Shown: positions 53,653 to 62,918, counted from the stretch's first letter. The stretch is 64,000 nt of DNA from an uncultured Fluviicola sp. (GCA_913009205.1 CAJVYC010000009.1:1-64000); one strand, 5' to 3'. The notes: generated from the sequence alone by a model not told the origin. Translations and numbers: made by a program.

Positions 53653-54215
53653 TTTCCTGCTTCTTTAAGTTCTTCTATCGTGTTTATGTTATCGAATGCG
53701 CGGGCCGTAATTCCTTTGATGTTATCCATCGGAACGGCTTTTACATGCAGTATTTCATTCGCTTCACTCAATTTTAGGTCGTCTTTTTCAATTTGAGATT
53801 GGAACGTTTTAATTCCACTTTTTGAATAAATTCCAATGAGTGGATGTTGCCAACCTTCATATCCTGAAATTGTCACGTTTTGATTTTCACATTCGGCAAT
53901 AAGGCATTCGATTAGAGCGGAATTTACAAAAGGCGTGTCGCAACTGAGAATCAAATTCATTTCGGAGTCGGAACTACTTAGTGCAGTGTAAATGCCACCG
54001 ATTGGTCCTTTGTCTGAAATTAAATCTTTAAAAACGGGATATCCGAAGTGCTTGTATTCTGAATTATTTGATACGATCTGAATTGGAAGTTTTAATTGCT
54101 CAAGCATGTCTATAATGTATTGAATCATGGGTTTTCCAGAGAGGTGAACCAATCCTTTGTCGACTCCCATTCGAGAGCTTTTACCTCCAGCTAATATGAA
54201 TGCGTTCAACTTCAT
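53649..54215 (-). CDS. mobA: molybdenum cofactor guanylyltransferase
   Basis: 188 residues of a nucleotidyltransferase. The N-terminus has the full signature FILAGGKSSRMGVDKGLVHL; LSCDTPFV supplies the metal-binding Asp and HPLIGIYSK follows. MobA adds GMP to the molybdenum cofactor, giving the bis-guanine-dinucleotide form used by the DMSO-reductase family. Its presence implies that such an enzyme exists elsewhere in the genome. The start overlaps the HTH gene by 4 bp. Confidence 0.93.
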   Translation of the reverse strand: MKLNAFILAGGKSSRMGVDKGLVHLSGKPMIQYIIDMLEQLKLPIQIVSNNSEYKHFGYPVFKDLISDKGPIGGIYTALSSSDSEMNLILSCDTPFVNSALIECLIAECENQNVTISGYEGWQHPLIGIYSKSGIKTFQSQIEKDDLKLSEANEILHVKAVPMDNIKGITARAFDNINTIEELKEAGN

Positions 54216-54568
54216 CCTGGGAAATCAATTTGAGCCATTTTCTTGTCAAGGAACTTGTGGTTGTCATCGCGCAGTTTTGTGAAAAGCTCTATCGCTTTCC
54301 GACCTGCATCGCTAAGTTGAGTGCCACCGCCGCCTTTGCCACCAATCGTTCGTTTGACAAGTACATCAGAGCCGATTCCGTTCATTGAATCAACCAATCT
54401 CCAAGCTTTCTTGTAAGACATTCCCATCTCCTTAGCGGCTTTTGATATTGATCCTTGAAGTTCGATTTCTTTGAGCAAAGCAATGCGCCCTTCACCCAAA
54501 TATGTTCCGTTTTCTGCTGTGATCCAGATTCTGCTTTTTACTTGAAATTTGGGTTTGTTTTCCGACAC
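54212..54568 (-). CDS. ModE-like winged-helix regulator without molybdate domain
   Basis: 118 residues comprising a single LysR/ModE-type winged helix: LLKEIELQGSISKAAKEMGM is the helix-turn-helix, then SYKKAWRLVDSMN and the Gly-rich wing IGGKGGGGTQLSDAG. The TOBE molybdate-binding domain of full ModE is missing. It is the first gene of the molybdopterin operon and probably regulates it. How it would sense molybdate or cofactor is unknown. Confidence 0.9.
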   Translation of the reverse strand: MSENKPKFQVKSRIWITAENGTYLGEGRIALLKEIELQGSISKAAKEMGMSYKKAWRLVDSMNGIGSDVLVKRTIGGKGGGGTQLSDAGRKAIELFTKLRDDNHKFLDKKMAQIDFPG

Positions 54569-54692
54569 CGTTATGTTTTATAGGATACAACGGTTAAATG
54601 TAGTGAGAAAAGATGAATTATTGAAGGTTTTTACGGATGATATGAAACACAGTTCGCTCTTCTAAGAAAAGGTGCTGCGATAAAAAAAAGAA

Positions 54693-55736
54693 CTACGTAG
54701 CTTTTGATAATATCTCAATTTTCAAACTGATTTCCAAGTGTTTGTTTAGTAAATCGCCCATAGTTTTTAATTCTAGAAAGCTATTGTTTTTATGAAACAC
54801 GGCCAATTCACTTTTCAAAATTTCAACATTTTTCTTTGTTGAAACAATGTCTTTTTTCATTATTCGCAATAAACTTCTTGTCCGGCGCTTAGAAGCAAAG
54901 AACCGCTTCTTCATTGCAACCCTTTCGATTCGTTGGTATTGCGTAGCCATTTCAATGCTCATTACTTCTTGCACCAGTTTGACCAATTCAATGTTGTCTT
55001 TATAAAACTGAGGTCTGTAAATGTTCATTCTACCTTCAAAACTCTGTTGGTCAAAATCCATTGCGATTAGGCGGTATTGAATATTGTCAAAATCTTGGGT
55101 GATTTCCACAACAAAATTGTATGCTCGCATATCTCCCAAAAGTCGCACAAAACAACGTTCATTGAATTTTACGAATTCCTTAGCGAGGCGCAAACGATTC
55201 TCAATTTTAATCGTTTTGTTTTTCAGAATAAAATCGTCCACAGGAATTCCTACAACATGATCTTCTACCAAAGTTTGGTTGTCGACAAGATAATTTACAC
55301 GATTTGGAGAAAATATTTCTTCTAATTCCAATCCGTAAATCCTAGAAGAGTCTGCACGTTTCACATAGAAATGGTCGTAATTGTCATTAATTTCATTGAC
55401 TACACGAATTCTAAAAGGTTGTGAATTTCCAAAAGAGCAAAAGTCAATTCTGTCGATTCTCAAGTAAGGAATTGTATCACCGTCAGAAACTAATTTTTGA
55501 TAGACTTCAACCAGTGCTTTTGAGAGGGCCTGTAATTCGTCTTGTTTGTAGATAGCAAGATGCCAGAGTGTTTTTTTACCCTCATCATCCTCTAAAGGGA
55601 TTAAGTCTGTGAAATGAACAAGATCTTCATAAGTAATTGGGAGATTGTCAAGTCGCGAATATTGGCGCAAGTGATCTTTAAGGTTCGCCTTAATTTTGTA
55701 AACAGGCTTCTTGTATTCGATGTGATTGAATTCCAT
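54693..55736 (-). CDS. uncharacterised protein with a kinase-like fold (motif-based)
   Basis: 347 residues, no signal and no membrane helix. The order of motifs is that of a protein/aminoglycoside-type kinase: a possible beta3 lysine (FYVKRAD, Lys126), an alphaC-like glutamate (LELEEIF, Glu139), a hinge-like segment (LVEDHVVGIPVDDFI, 156-170), a catalytic-loop-like LLGDMRAYNFVV (Asp202, Asn207) and a DFG-like AMDFDQQSF (Asp227). HRD is replaced by L-G-D. The C-terminal 80 residues are basic and helical (KKRFFASKRRTRSLLRIMKK). I do not know the family, and the kinase call is inference from residue spacing. It starts 8 bp after a 58-codon ORF. Confidence 0.7.
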   Translation of the reverse strand: MEFNHIEYKKPVYKIKANLKDHLRQYSRLDNLPITYEDLVHFTDLIPLEDDEGKKTLWHLAIYKQDELQALSKALVEVYQKLVSDGDTIPYLRIDRIDFCSFGNSQPFRIRVVNEINDNYDHFYVKRADSSRIYGLELEEIFSPNRVNYLVDNQTLVEDHVVGIPVDDFILKNKTIKIENRLRLAKEFVKFNERCFVRLLGDMRAYNFVVEITQDFDNIQYRLIAMDFDQQSFEGRMNIYRPQFYKDNIELVKLVQEVMSIEMATQYQRIERVAMKKRFFASKRRTRSLLRIMKKDIVSTKKNVEILKSELAVFHKNNSFLELKTMGDLLNKHLEISLKIEILSKAT

Positions 55737-55744
55737 TTATGGGA

Positions 55745-55921
55745 TTACTTTAATAATACTTTTACTGGAATACTTTTCCCAGCTTTTAAAACGATATAAT
55801 CTGTACCCTGCATTAGTATCCATGATTTGATCTGAAATATACCTCTATTCTTTGTTTGAAAAACGGTGGCGAATAATTTTCTCGAATTCATTGTTCTGTT
55901 AAGGGCAACTTTTAGTGACAT
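55745..55921 (-). CDS. 58-residue ORF ahead of the kinase-like gene
   Basis: Minus-strand ATG at 55921 (alternative ATG 10 codons in) to TAA 55747-55745, ending 8 bp before the kinase-like gene. The product begins MSLKVALNRTMNSRKLFATV and ends DYIVLKAGKSIPVKVLLK. It is basic with an alternating hydrophobic pattern like a small beta domain. The frame stays open further upstream to about 56018 without an ATG, so it could also be the tail of a decayed gene. No family recognised. Confidence 0.45.
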   Translation of the reverse strand: MSLKVALNRTMNSRKLFATVFQTKNRGIFQIKSWILMQGTDYIVLKAGKSIPVKVLLK

Positions 55922-56388
55922 CTGAATCGATGATAAATTTAAATCTGGTGAATTCGTTTTGTTCGCATCTCCGAAAAAATCTCTATAAACAGCAAAAGCA
56001 ACTCGAGAGAGCTGCTTTTACTATAACCTAACCACTATTCACTGAAAAAGACTTTTAGTACCGATTAAAACCAAATACTAAAATGAATCTTTACACAACA
56101 AATTTAAACGGAATACTCTCTGAAAAAAAATATTTTTAAGCACTAAAACCTTGATTCTATTATTTGCTTCATCTAGAATTAACACTCTATTGATTAAATT
56201 ATTCAATTCGTGGGTAAAATATGTGCGTTCATAGAAAAAGTGCCATTATATTGTTGGAGTCCTAATAGTTTTTTCAATTTCATTTATTCGACAATTGGTT
56301 TGTTTTAATCGATGAATGGCAATGAGTATTCATAAACAGGCACTTCCTCTACATGATTCTTTTGCTGTATTATGAAGGAGTTTTGAAC
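55922..56388. other. gene-free stretch with one hairpin
   Basis: No start-bearing ORF of note. AAAGCA-A-CTC, loop GAGA, GAG-C-TGCTTT (about 55994-56017) forms a hairpin with A- and T-rich flanks, possibly a terminator for a lost gene. The remainder is AT-rich with nothing recognisable. Confidence 0.4.
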
Positions 56389-56416
56389 AAAAAAAAGGGA
56401 GTTTTTAAACTCCCTT
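56389..56416 (-). terminator. terminator of the efflux operon
   Basis: AAGGGAGTT and AACTCCCTT form a 9-bp stem with a 3-base loop. The A-run at 56389 is a T-tail on the minus strand. It lies 5 bp after the RND permease stop. Confidence 0.88.
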
Positions 56417-56420
56417 AATT

Positions 56421-59400
56421 CTATAGGCTACTTCTCATTTGCCACTTGAATATCTTGTAGATCCAAAGCTTCAATCGGTACATCAAAAGATACAGTGAAG
56501 GGATAATTACGAGAGTTAAGAACGTTGCGAATGTAAGACCATAAATAATGGCCCAAGACATCGGTGCGAAGAACATATTATTGTCGCCTCCCATATATAT
56601 TTTAGGATCATAAGTTGTGAAGAAACTCATGAAATCAATGTTGAAACCTATCGCCAGTGGAACCAGTCCTAATATTGTGGTGATTGCAGTTAATAATACA
56701 GGACGTAAACGCGTTCGACCTCCTTCAATTGCCGAGGCAACGATATCTTCATAAGGAAGTTGTTCGTATTCATCCAACCCTCTTTCCTCACGTTTTTTCT
56801 TGCGAATCAAATTCGTGTAATCAATCAGTACAATGGCATTGTTTACGACAACTCCAGCCAATGATATAATTCCAATCATTGTCATCATAATTACGAAGTT
56901 TTGTCTGGTAATCAATAATCCCAAAAGTACTCCAATCAATGATAATAGCACTGTAAGTATTATCACAGTTGGCATTGAGTAAGAGTTGAACTGGGCCACA
57001 ATGATCAAAAGAATCAGGAATACCGCAATTAAAAGTGCTTTCGATAAGAAGGCCATTTCTTTTGCTTGTTCTTCCATTTGACCTGTGAAAGTAAATTCAT
57101 ACCCTTCAGGTAGATCTTTATACCCTTCCATTTCCTTTTTCAGTTTGTCAACAATTTCCGTAGCATTTACACCTTCCGTAACGTTAGAGTAAATTGTCAC
57201 CAACGGAACTTGATCTTTACGAACAACAGCAGAATAAGAACCTGCTTCTTTTGGTTCTTCAATTACCGAACGAATTGGAATGTTCAACATCTTTCCTTTT
57301 TGATTTCTAAAGATCAACTCTTGATCCAACAAAGAATTCAAATCCTCCCTATTCTGTTTGTTAAATCGAACAGTGATATCGTAAGACTCATCATCAACGG
57401 TATACGTCGTAATATCTTGTCCTAGCAATGCTTTCCTAATGGCTTGACCGACAGCAAATGTTGAAGTATTCAAAGCACCAACCTGTTGTTTATCTACTTT
57501 AATAGCATATTCAGGACGGTTGGCGTCAACATTAAGTTTAAGCCCATCAACACCTTTTATTTTCTTCTTGTCCAAGAATGCTTTGATATTCTGCGCTTCC
57601 TTAATTAAGTCCTTGTATTCTCCACGACCCGTTACTTCGATATTAATTGCTGCACCTTGAGGTGGACCTGCCGCATCTTTCGCTGCTGATATCTCAATCT
57701 CCGCAGTGACATCACTCTTGATTTCTTTTTGAATCTTTTTCAAGATGTCAGAAGTTGTTATCCCGTTTTGCCTGTATTGTGATTCAACAAAATTGATTGT
57801 AATACGAGCTTTGTGAGGAGTGTTACCCATAGCAACTCCTTGCGCAGGATCACTGGCTCCTTCTCCAACTTGAGAAATAATAGACTTAATAATTTGTCTG
57901 TCTTGCGGAATTCCAGTTGTGTCATCAGCATCTCTATATTCAGCAAGAATTGTATTCAACTTCTCTTCCAATTCAAGAGTCGTTTTATTCGTAACATTGA
58001 TGTCTGTTCCAATTGGGTGAGAGATGAAAACGTTTACATAGTTCGGCTCATTTTCAGGGAAAAAATCGACTTTTGGCGGCACGACCACCATTAATGCTAT
58101 GGAAAGGAAGAACAATCCAACTGTTCCTAAGAATAAGTTCCGCGGACGTTTTCCCTGCAGGGCATAAGTTAAGAATCTCTCATATCCTTTTTCTAATTTC
58201 GGTAAGAAACCATTTTGGAACCGTCTAGTTCCTGGCGTAAGAACGAAGAAGTTCAATAGTGCCAATAATCCAATTAAGATCAAGATATTTCCGAATCCAA
58301 TTCCTCCAGCGATAACTGCGATTACTCCAAGGCCTCCAGAAATTCCAGCAATCATTAAGACTCTTTTTAGATTCGGCTTATCAACAGTTACTTTCATATA
58401 AACAACAGCAATTACAGGGTTGATGACCAATGCCACAAACAATGAAGATCCCAAAACAATCATTAATGTAATTGGAAGATATTTCATGAATTCACCCATT
58501 ATTCCTGGCCACAATGCAAGTGGTAAGAATGCTGCAAGTGTGGTTGCAGTTGAAGCAATAATCGGCATAGCAACTTCACCAACACCTTGAATTACGGCTT
58601 GGGTCGCTTTCTTGCCTTCAGACATGTGCCGGTAGATATTCTCGACAATTACAATTCCATTATCCACAAGCATTCCTAGTGCGAGTACCATTGAGAAGAG
58701 GACCATTACATTTAACGTAACTCCCATTGCATCTAATATCGAGAATGACATTAGCATTGAAAGTGGAATAGCAATCCCAACGAACATTGCGTTTCTCAAG
58801 CCAAGGAAGAAAAGTAAAACTCCTACAACAAGAATGATTCCTAAGAAGATCGAATTAACCAATCCAGAAACCATTTCACGAGTGTTGTTCGATTGGTCAC
58901 TTGTTTTTGATACCGTTACACTTGCAGGAATAGTTCCGTCTTTTTGTGCCTCGTCCAGAATTAGTGCGATTTTATCTGATGCATCCAAAAGGTTTTGACC
59001 GCTTTGCTTTTTAACATCAAGCATTACAACTGGCGAACCGAATTCACGAGCGTAAGATGTTGTATCTCCGTTACCGAAGTACACGTGCGCGATGTCTTCC
59101 AGCTTAACTGGCATAAAGTCGTCTCTTTTTACAATAAGCTGATTCAATTCTGATGCTGATCGAAATTCACCATCGATTTTAATTGTTTTTCTAACGCCGT
59201 CCTCAAGGATTTCTCCACCAGGAATGTTTTGATGTTCAGAATTAACCGCATTTTGAATGTCGTCCAAGCTTACATTTACTGCTTGCGCTTTTATTGGATC
59301 AACATCAATACTCATCTGTTGTTCTTGAACACCTCGAATATCAACATCACTTATCTCGGGTAAATCTTCAATTCTGTCCTCAAGTTCTTCCGCAATTTCC

Positions 59401-59882
59401 TTCAACAATGCAGGATTTTCTCCACGCAGGTTGATGTTCATAATTGGCATCTTCGAAGGATCCATTTCGAAAATATTAGGTTCTACTGGAAGCGCAGGGA
59501 AACTTGATTCGGCTCGGGCTCTATCAACGGCATCCTTTACTTTTTGTAAGGCCTCATCAACGGGCATTTTAAAATCAAATTTGACTCTAATGGTTGCGTA
59601 TCCGTTAACGGCGTTTGAATTGATCTCATCAACTAACTTGATTCCACCCAATTCTTTTTCTATTGTTTTAGAGATCTTTTCCGACATATATTGCGGTGAA
59701 GATCCTGGTTTTGCAATCCCAACATAGATTTCAGGAATCTGAATCTCAGGGAAATTTTCTTTCGGCATCGAGTTAAATGAAGCATAACCTCCAATTAAAA
59801 TAATGATCGCGATAAGAAACACTGTTTTTCGGTTGTTCACTGCTAGAGTGGACAAGCCAAACCCTTTATTTTCTTTTGACAT
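56421..59882 (-). CDS. RND efflux transporter permease
   Basis: 1153 residues of an AcrB-type inner-membrane pump with 12 helices and two large periplasmic loops. The N-terminal helix LSTLAVNNRKTVFLIAIIIL leads into the porter domain (PGSSPQYMSEKISKTIE...). Helix 4 carries LGMLVDNGIVIVENIYRHMS with one Asp of the proton relay (the usual second Asp is Asn here). The second half ends with VVVNNAIVLIDY and a short basic tail. An extra hydrophobic segment near 505-545 lengthens the central loop compared with AcrB. It pumps amphiphiles using the proton gradient; the substrate is unknown. It is the last gene of the tetR-tolC-adaptor-pump operon. Confidence 0.96.
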   Translation of the reverse strand: MSKENKGFGLSTLAVNNRKTVFLIAIIILIGGYASFNSMPKENFPEIQIPEIYVGIAKPGSSPQYMSEKISKTIEKELGGIKLVDEINSNAVNGYATIRVKFDFKMPVDEALQKVKDAVDRARAESSFPALPVEPNIFEMDPSKMPIMNINLRGENPALLKEIAEELEDRIEDLPEISDVDIRGVQEQQMSIDVDPIKAQAVNVSLDDIQNAVNSEHQNIPGGEILEDGVRKTIKIDGEFRSASELNQLIVKRDDFMPVKLEDIAHVYFGNGDTTSYAREFGSPVVMLDVKKQSGQNLLDASDKIALILDEAQKDGTIPASVTVSKTSDQSNNTREMVSGLVNSIFLGIILVVGVLLFFLGLRNAMFVGIAIPLSMLMSFSILDAMGVTLNVMVLFSMVLALGMLVDNGIVIVENIYRHMSEGKKATQAVIQGVGEVAMPIIASTATTLAAFLPLALWPGIMGEFMKYLPITLMIVLGSSLFVALVINPVIAVVYMKVTVDKPNLKRVLMIAGISGGLGVIAVIAGGIGFGNILILIGLLALLNFFVLTPGTRRFQNGFLPKLEKGYERFLTYALQGKRPRNLFLGTVGLFFLSIALMVVVPPKVDFFPENEPNYVNVFISHPIGTDINVTNKTTLELEEKLNTILAEYRDADDTTGIPQDRQIIKSIISQVGEGASDPAQGVAMGNTPHKARITINFVESQYRQNGITTSDILKKIQKEIKSDVTAEIEISAAKDAAGPPQGAAINIEVTGRGEYKDLIKEAQNIKAFLDKKKIKGVDGLKLNVDANRPEYAIKVDKQQVGALNTSTFAVGQAIRKALLGQDITTYTVDDESYDITVRFNKQNREDLNSLLDQELIFRNQKGKMLNIPIRSVIEEPKEAGSYSAVVRKDQVPLVTIYSNVTEGVNATEIVDKLKKEMEGYKDLPEGYEFTFTGQMEEQAKEMAFLSKALLIAVFLILLIIVAQFNSYSMPTVIILTVLLSLIGVLLGLLITRQNFVIMMTMIGIISLAGVVVNNAIVLIDYTNLIRKKKREERGLDEYEQLPYEDIVASAIEGGRTRLRPVLLTAITTILGLVPLAIGFNIDFMSFFTTYDPKIYMGGDNNMFFAPMSWAIIYGLTFATFLTLVIIPSLYLLMYRLKLWIYKIFKWQMRSSL

Positions 59883-59905
59883 AATCTTAAAATTAGATCG
59901 TGATT

Positions 59906-60952
59906 TTATTTAAGACGAATTGCGGTTCCATCTACAATTCCTTTGGCTCCTTTGATCACAATTTGTGCATCCTTACCAATTTCTTTTGAATCCTTGATAA
60001 GTGTTTCGCCGTTGAATTTTTCGATTACATTAATAATAACCTTCTGAGATTTTCCATTGACAATGATGTAAATGAAATCTTCACCTTCTTGATCCCTTTG
60101 AACACTGGTTGACGGAATGACAACACCCATTGGAACGTACAAATCAGTCACTCGAACTTCAGCCAACATATTAGGAAGAAGCACTTCGTTTTTATCAACT
60201 GCAGCCATAATTCTAAACGTTCTATTCGTTGGCTCGATGTAATTTCCAACGTTCGTAATAGTTAAGTCGATGCTTGTATCACTGTAATTTGGAAATGTAA
60301 CGTTTATCTCTGTTCCGACTTTGATCTTTGATAAGTGCTTTTCAGAAACCATTGCAATAATGTCCACTTTGCTGTTGTTTACCAAACGAACAATAGGAGA
60401 AGCAGGTCCAGCCATTTGTCCCTCTTTTGCAAATACTTGATCAATAACTCCAGTAAATGGTGCTCTAATTATGGCTTTTCCACTTTGAGTCCCAAGCGAG
60501 TTGATTTTAGTTTCTAGAGTCCTTACCTGATTTTTAGCTGTTTCCAAATTCATCTCAGAACCAACACCTTTCTTGTTTAATTGTACTTGTTTGTCTAACA
60601 TGTACTTGGCATGTTCCAATTGAGTTTGCAATTCAACCAAGTTAGAGGCAAGAATTGATGCGTCAATAGAAGCAATCACTGTACCTTTCGAAATTGTTTG
60701 GCCAGCTTTCACATTGATTTTCATGATAAGACCGCCCATTTCAGAGTTTAAAATAATGTCTTGATCTGTTTCTACTGTTCCTTGAACACGAATTTCGTGG
60801 GTGAATGGCTTCATTTTAATTTCACTGACATGTACCAATGGAGCTTGGTCAACTTCTTTCTCTTCTTTTACTTCCTCGCCACATGATTGTAAAACCAAAA
60901 GTGATCCTACTAAGAATGCAAACCCGAATATTTTTGCTTTAGTTGTTTTCAT
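59906..60952 (-). CDS. RND efflux periplasmic adaptor (membrane fusion protein), lipoprotein
   Basis: 348 residues. Lipoprotein signal with lipobox LQSC (Cys24). Order: beta-barrel strand, biotinyl-lipoyl half (GGLIMKINVKAGQTISKGTV), helical hairpin (about 110-150, LVELQTQLEHAKYMLDKQVQ), second lipoyl half (IRAPFTGVIDQVFAKEGQMA), then barrel and membrane-proximal domains. It links the pump to the TolC channel. The helical hairpin is short. Genes on either side, with gaps of 23 and 5 bp, are the pump and TolC. Confidence 0.95.
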   Translation of the reverse strand: MKTTKAKIFGFAFLVGSLLVLQSCGEEVKEEKEVDQAPLVHVSEIKMKPFTHEIRVQGTVETDQDIILNSEMGGLIMKINVKAGQTISKGTVIASIDASILASNLVELQTQLEHAKYMLDKQVQLNKKGVGSEMNLETAKNQVRTLETKINSLGTQSGKAIIRAPFTGVIDQVFAKEGQMAGPASPIVRLVNNSKVDIIAMVSEKHLSKIKVGTEINVTFPNYSDTSIDLTITNVGNYIEPTNRTFRIMAAVDKNEVLLPNMLAEVRVTDLYVPMGVVIPSTSVQRDQEGEDFIYIIVNGKSQKVIINVIEKFNGETLIKDSKEIGKDAQIVIKGAKGIVDGTAIRLK

Positions 60953-60957
60953 AATTC

Positions 60958-62292
60958 TTATTTATCTAAAATGTTGTTGTAAATTTTGTCAAGCTCCAAT
61001 TGCGCTTGAAACAGATCAATCTTAGCTGCCAAATATTGAGATTGAGCAATGATTAGTTGGTTGTATTTCTGTGTGACTGCCATGCTAGATCCCTCACCAA
61101 TTTGATCTTTAACGACACTGTTTTCATAAATTGATTTGGCAAAATCAATGTTTTCTTTTTGTAAATCCATTTTGGATTGTGCTCCCCTCAAGTTATTCTT
61201 TGCCTGTATTTCTTGCATCGTGAGAGCAGACTCCATTTGAATCAATGAATTCTCATCTTTCAATAATCGAATTCGCGCTTGCTGAACCAGTGCATTTTTT
61301 TTACCGCCTGCGAATACTGGAACATTCAATTGAAGTCCCCATCCGTTTTGCAAGAACCATTTCTTGTCTGAATCAAAAAAGTTAAACTCATTTCTTAAAG
61401 CCGTGTATGACTGTTGATAGTAAGCGCCCAATGTTGGGACAATAGCCATCTTATTGTTCTTAAGGTTCAATTCGGAAAGAACAATTTGTTTTTGTATTAA
61501 TTCAAACGAAAGGTTCGAATGAATATCGCCTCCTGCCAATGAACTTATTGTAAGTAATTCATCCGGAGTTTGTGTAATTGCAATTGGGTCGTTCATCGGG
61601 TACCCCATCGAATATTTCAACAGATTAAGTGCATTTTCGTATTGAATAGTTGACGAAAGTTGCGCTTGCTTTGCTGTCAGTAAAGAATATTTCAATTGAT
61701 CCATGTCTTCCTTTAGCAACAATCCCAAGTCGAAATAAATCGCTTGCATTTCAACCATTGACTCTGCAGTGACAAACATAGAGTCAACAAATGAAATGTT
61801 CTCTTTCGCAACAGAAGCAAGTTGATATGCTTGGATAACATTATAGCTAACATCTTCTTTTGTTAAGTCTGAAGCTGTTTCTTGAAACTTAGCAAAGTAA
61901 GCGGCTGCCTTTAGACCAATAAAATAAGACCCGTTGAAAAGCAATTGATTTGCCGTTAATCCAGCTGAAGAACTGAAATTTGTTCCCGCTCTAAAAGAGA
62001 CAAGTTCTCCTTCAGGCGCATTTGGGTTAAAGAATGATGCATCCAATACTTGTACAGGTAGGGTGATGTTTTGACCGAAGTTCCCCGCTATACTAATCTG
62101 AGGAAGACCGACTGCTCTCACTTCGTTAGCGCGCTCCTTGGCGTCAGTGATGTCGTGATCCGCATTTACTACCGAAATATTATGCACCTGGGCATACGAT
62201 TTCGCCGCTTCTAAGGTGAAGCTCGCATCTTGGGCAGATGAAAATTGCGCAATCATCAGAAATCCACTGACGATTAATTTAGATTTGTTCAT
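60958..62292 (-). CDS. TolC-family outer-membrane efflux channel
   Basis: 444 residues when started at ATG 62292 (MNKSKLIVSGFLMIAQFSSA, a signal peptide); a further ATG at 62331 adds 13 residues before the signal. The long helical segments and paired repeats of the OEP family are clear: SFTLEAAKSYAQVHNISVVN at the start and an LVQQARIRLLKDENSLIQME region late in the protein. It forms the outer-membrane exit duct. With the 62292 start it overlaps the tetR 3' end by 14 bp, suggesting coupled translation. Confidence 0.94.
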   Translation of the reverse strand: MNKSKLIVSGFLMIAQFSSAQDASFTLEAAKSYAQVHNISVVNADHDITDAKERANEVRAVGLPQISIAGNFGQNITLPVQVLDASFFNPNAPEGELVSFRAGTNFSSSAGLTANQLLFNGSYFIGLKAAAYFAKFQETASDLTKEDVSYNVIQAYQLASVAKENISFVDSMFVTAESMVEMQAIYFDLGLLLKEDMDQLKYSLLTAKQAQLSSTIQYENALNLLKYSMGYPMNDPIAITQTPDELLTISSLAGGDIHSNLSFELIQKQIVLSELNLKNNKMAIVPTLGAYYQQSYTALRNEFNFFDSDKKWFLQNGWGLQLNVPVFAGGKKNALVQQARIRLLKDENSLIQMESALTMQEIQAKNNLRGAQSKMDLQKENIDFAKSIYENSVVKDQIGEGSSMAVTQKYNQLIIAQSQYLAAKIDLFQAQLELDKIYNNILDK

Positions 62293-62893
62293 TGTTCTTT
62301 GTTTGTTTGAGATATTTAATTCCTGCTTCATTCGCTATACCATTTAGATGGAGACGAATCATTTCTGAAAAAACTTCCTGAAATTTAAATTCTGGCCATG
62401 GAAAAATTTCAGAATTCATTATATTTTCTATTGAAGCCACGTACAAACGGGCTATAACACTCACGTGTAAGTCATCGCGATAAACACCTTCTTTAATGCC
62501 GCGTTCAATATTCGTTTTGATCATATTCAACACGAAGTGCCATTTGTGATCTTCCAATATTTTCCAGGCGTCTTTGTAGTGTTTTTGCAAATCGTAAAAA
62601 ACAGTAGGGTTTATATTTCCAAAATGTTCTAGAACAAACTTACTTACACTTATTAATTCTTCAATTGCGTTTTCAGATTGCTGACTGCAATTAATGCATA
62701 TTGCTGTATCCATTTCAACTTTCATCTCGATAATAGATTTTACCAAATCATTTTTATCTGAGAAGTATTTATAGATTGTTTTTTTTGACACACCAAGTTC
62801 GCGAGAAAGATCGTCCATTGTTACACTCTTAATGCCGAACTTCATATAGACAGCGCTCGCACGCTCAATAATTTCTAATCTTTTTTCATCCAT
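62279..62893 (-). CDS. TetR/AcrR-family repressor of the efflux operon
   Basis: 204 residues. The N-terminal helix-turn-helix is AVYMKFGIKSVTMDDLSREL followed by GVSKKTIYKYFSDKNDL, a perfect TetR DNA-binding domain (about 10-56). The remainder is helical, the ligand-binding and dimerisation part, with a Cys pair-like CINCSQQ near 67-73. It is the first gene of the operon it presumably controls, and a perfect 11-bp inverted repeat lies 26 bp upstream. The inducer is unknown; the central CxxC could sense oxidants or metals. Confidence 0.95.
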   Translation of the reverse strand: MDEKRLEIIERASAVYMKFGIKSVTMDDLSRELGVSKKTIYKYFSDKNDLVKSIIEMKVEMDTAICINCSQQSENAIEELISVSKFVLEHFGNINPTVFYDLQKHYKDAWKILEDHKWHFVLNMIKTNIERGIKEGVYRDDLHVSVIARLYVASIENIMNSEIFPWPEFKFQEVFSEMIRLHLNGIANEAGIKYLKQTKNNEQI

Positions 62894-62898
62894 GGGGA

Positions 62899-62906
62899 CA
62901 AATGTA
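62899..62906 (-). promoter_or_regulatory. -7 element of the tetR operon (TACATTTG)
   Basis: The minus strand reads TACATTTG ending 5 bases before the tetR ATG (62893). The transcript would be nearly leaderless. The operator just upstream would cover the -33 region, consistent with repression. Confidence 0.55.
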
Positions 62907-62918
62907 TAACAATAATCT

